A DNA stretch of 6,022 bases from JBBKWJ01 sp037968895 (GTDB lineage: Bacteria; Actinomycetota; Acidimicrobiia; Acidimicrobiales; SZUA-35): the NCBI GenBank assembly GCA_037968895.1, contig JBBKWJ010000141.1, forward strand, positions 1 through 6,022, read 5' to 3'. Position numbers and translations under genes: made by a program. Shown piece after piece: positions 5,719 to 6,022 of this stretch. Within the stretch, counting starts at the first letter, position 1, and the number at the start of each line of letters is the position of its first letter. The notes below the pieces were generated by a model. It was not told where the DNA came from, did not search any database, and saw only the letters and a program-made list of their open reading frames with translations.

Positions 5719-6022
5719 ATGTCAACACCCGCAGGTTGGTACCCAGATCCGGCCGGAGACCCTACGCTCGTGCGCTACTGGGATGGCGGTCAATGGACCG
5801 CCAACACCCAGCCGATGATCCAAGAGGCAACCCCACCTGCGCCGGTGGCCGATCCATACGCGACCGCGCCGCCTCCTCCCGCACCGTCGGCACCAGCCGA
5901 ACCAGCGAGCTTTGAGCCGGTGGCCGACCCCTATGCGCCGTCGAGTTTCGAGCCGGTGGCCGACCCGTATGCGCCGTCGAGTTTCGAGCCGGTGGCCGAC
6001 CCGTATGCGCCGTCGAGCTTCG
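5719..6022 (+). CDS. DUF2510-domain protein with proline-rich repeat tail (partial, 3' end missing)
   Basis: The frame is open from ATG 5719 to the window end (101 residues seen). Residues 6-27 are a DUF2510 domain: GWYPDPAG, then RYWDG and QWT, the conserved tryptophan/aspartate core of this short actinobacterial domain of unknown function. Residues 36-63 are a Pro/Ala-rich linker with one isolated PVADPYA (42-48). From residue 64 a 12-residue unit, SFEPVADPYAPS, is repeated three times exactly and a fourth copy begins at the edge. There is no signal peptide at the N-terminus. DUF2510 is commonly found at the cytoplasmic N-terminus of small proteins with later transmembrane segments, so a membrane anchor beyond the window is likely but not seen. 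Function unknown. Same strand as ilvA with a 53-nt gap and its own strong ribosome binding site, so cotranscription is possible. Confidence 0.88.
   Translation, partial: MSTPAGWYPDPAGDPTLVRYWDGGQWTANTQPMIQEATPPAPVADPYATAPPPPAPSAPAEPASFEPVADPYAPSSFEPVADPYAPSSFEPVADPYAPSSF
5908..6022 (+). repeat. In-frame 36-bp tandem repeat, more than three copies
   Basis: Units lie at 5908-5943, 5944-5979 and 5980-6015, and a fourth starts at 6016 and runs off the window. The second and third units are identical at the DNA level; the first differs at three third-codon positions without changing the protein. Each unit encodes 12 residues centred on EPVADPYAP. A shorter relative of the core (PVADPYA) occurs once upstream at 5842-5862. 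Confidence 0.95.

Noticed and set aside
1..6022. A novel defence, mobile or secondary-metabolite system
   Set aside because: All genes except the DUF2510 protein fall in well-known metabolic or regulatory families; there are no transposases, inverted terminal repeats, CRISPR-like spaced repeats or unusual gene clusters.

Overview
The window looks like a piece of a chromosome from a fairly GC-rich actinobacterium. The main support is a DUF2510-type gene at the right end (motif GWYPDP followed by RYWDG and WT), a domain known mostly from Actinobacteria, together with the divergent aldR/ald pair known from mycobacteria. I cannot assign a genus. No RNA gene, mobile element, CRISPR array or phage gene is visible. 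Coding density is very high: no non-coding stretch reaches 300 bases, and the longest is the aldR-ald gap of about 143 bp.

Layout from left to right. (1) 1-219 (+) is the C-terminal end of a YhdH/AcuI-type zinc-free medium-chain reductase, cut by the window edge. (2) 261-830 (+) is a small AhpD-like 'peroxidase-related' protein with a CxxCxxxH motif, probably cotranscribed with gene 1. (3) 827-1285 (-) is an Lrp/AsnC regulator (AldR-like), convergent with gene 2, their stop codons sharing a CTAG. (4) 1429-2550 (+) is alanine dehydrogenase, divergent from the regulator across a region holding a good aldR promoter and an imperfect 22-bp palindrome. (5) 2560-3396 (+) is a kynurenine-formamidase-like alpha/beta hydrolase, 9 nt behind ald. 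(6) 3393-4082 (-) is ribulose-phosphate 3-epimerase, convergent with gene 5, stops sharing a TTAA. (7) 4151-5665 (+) is a long biosynthetic-type threonine ammonia-lyase with two ACT-like domains. (8) 5719 to the right edge (+) is a DUF2510 protein whose proline-rich tail is made of 36-bp tandem repeats; it is cut by the window end.

Functionally this is ordinary central and amino-acid metabolism. Alanine dehydrogenase links alanine to pyruvate and ammonia, probably under control of the neighbouring Lrp-type sensor. Threonine ammonia-lyase makes 2-oxobutanoate for isoleucine. The epimerase serves the pentose phosphate pathway. The hydrolase could feed alanine into the pathway if it is a true kynurenine formamidase, since kynureninase releases alanine, but that is inference. 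I see no clear undescribed multi-gene system. The most notable points are the two convergent pairs with overlapping stop codons, start sites that look leaderless, the candidate AldR operator, and the recently expanded repeat in the DUF2510 protein.
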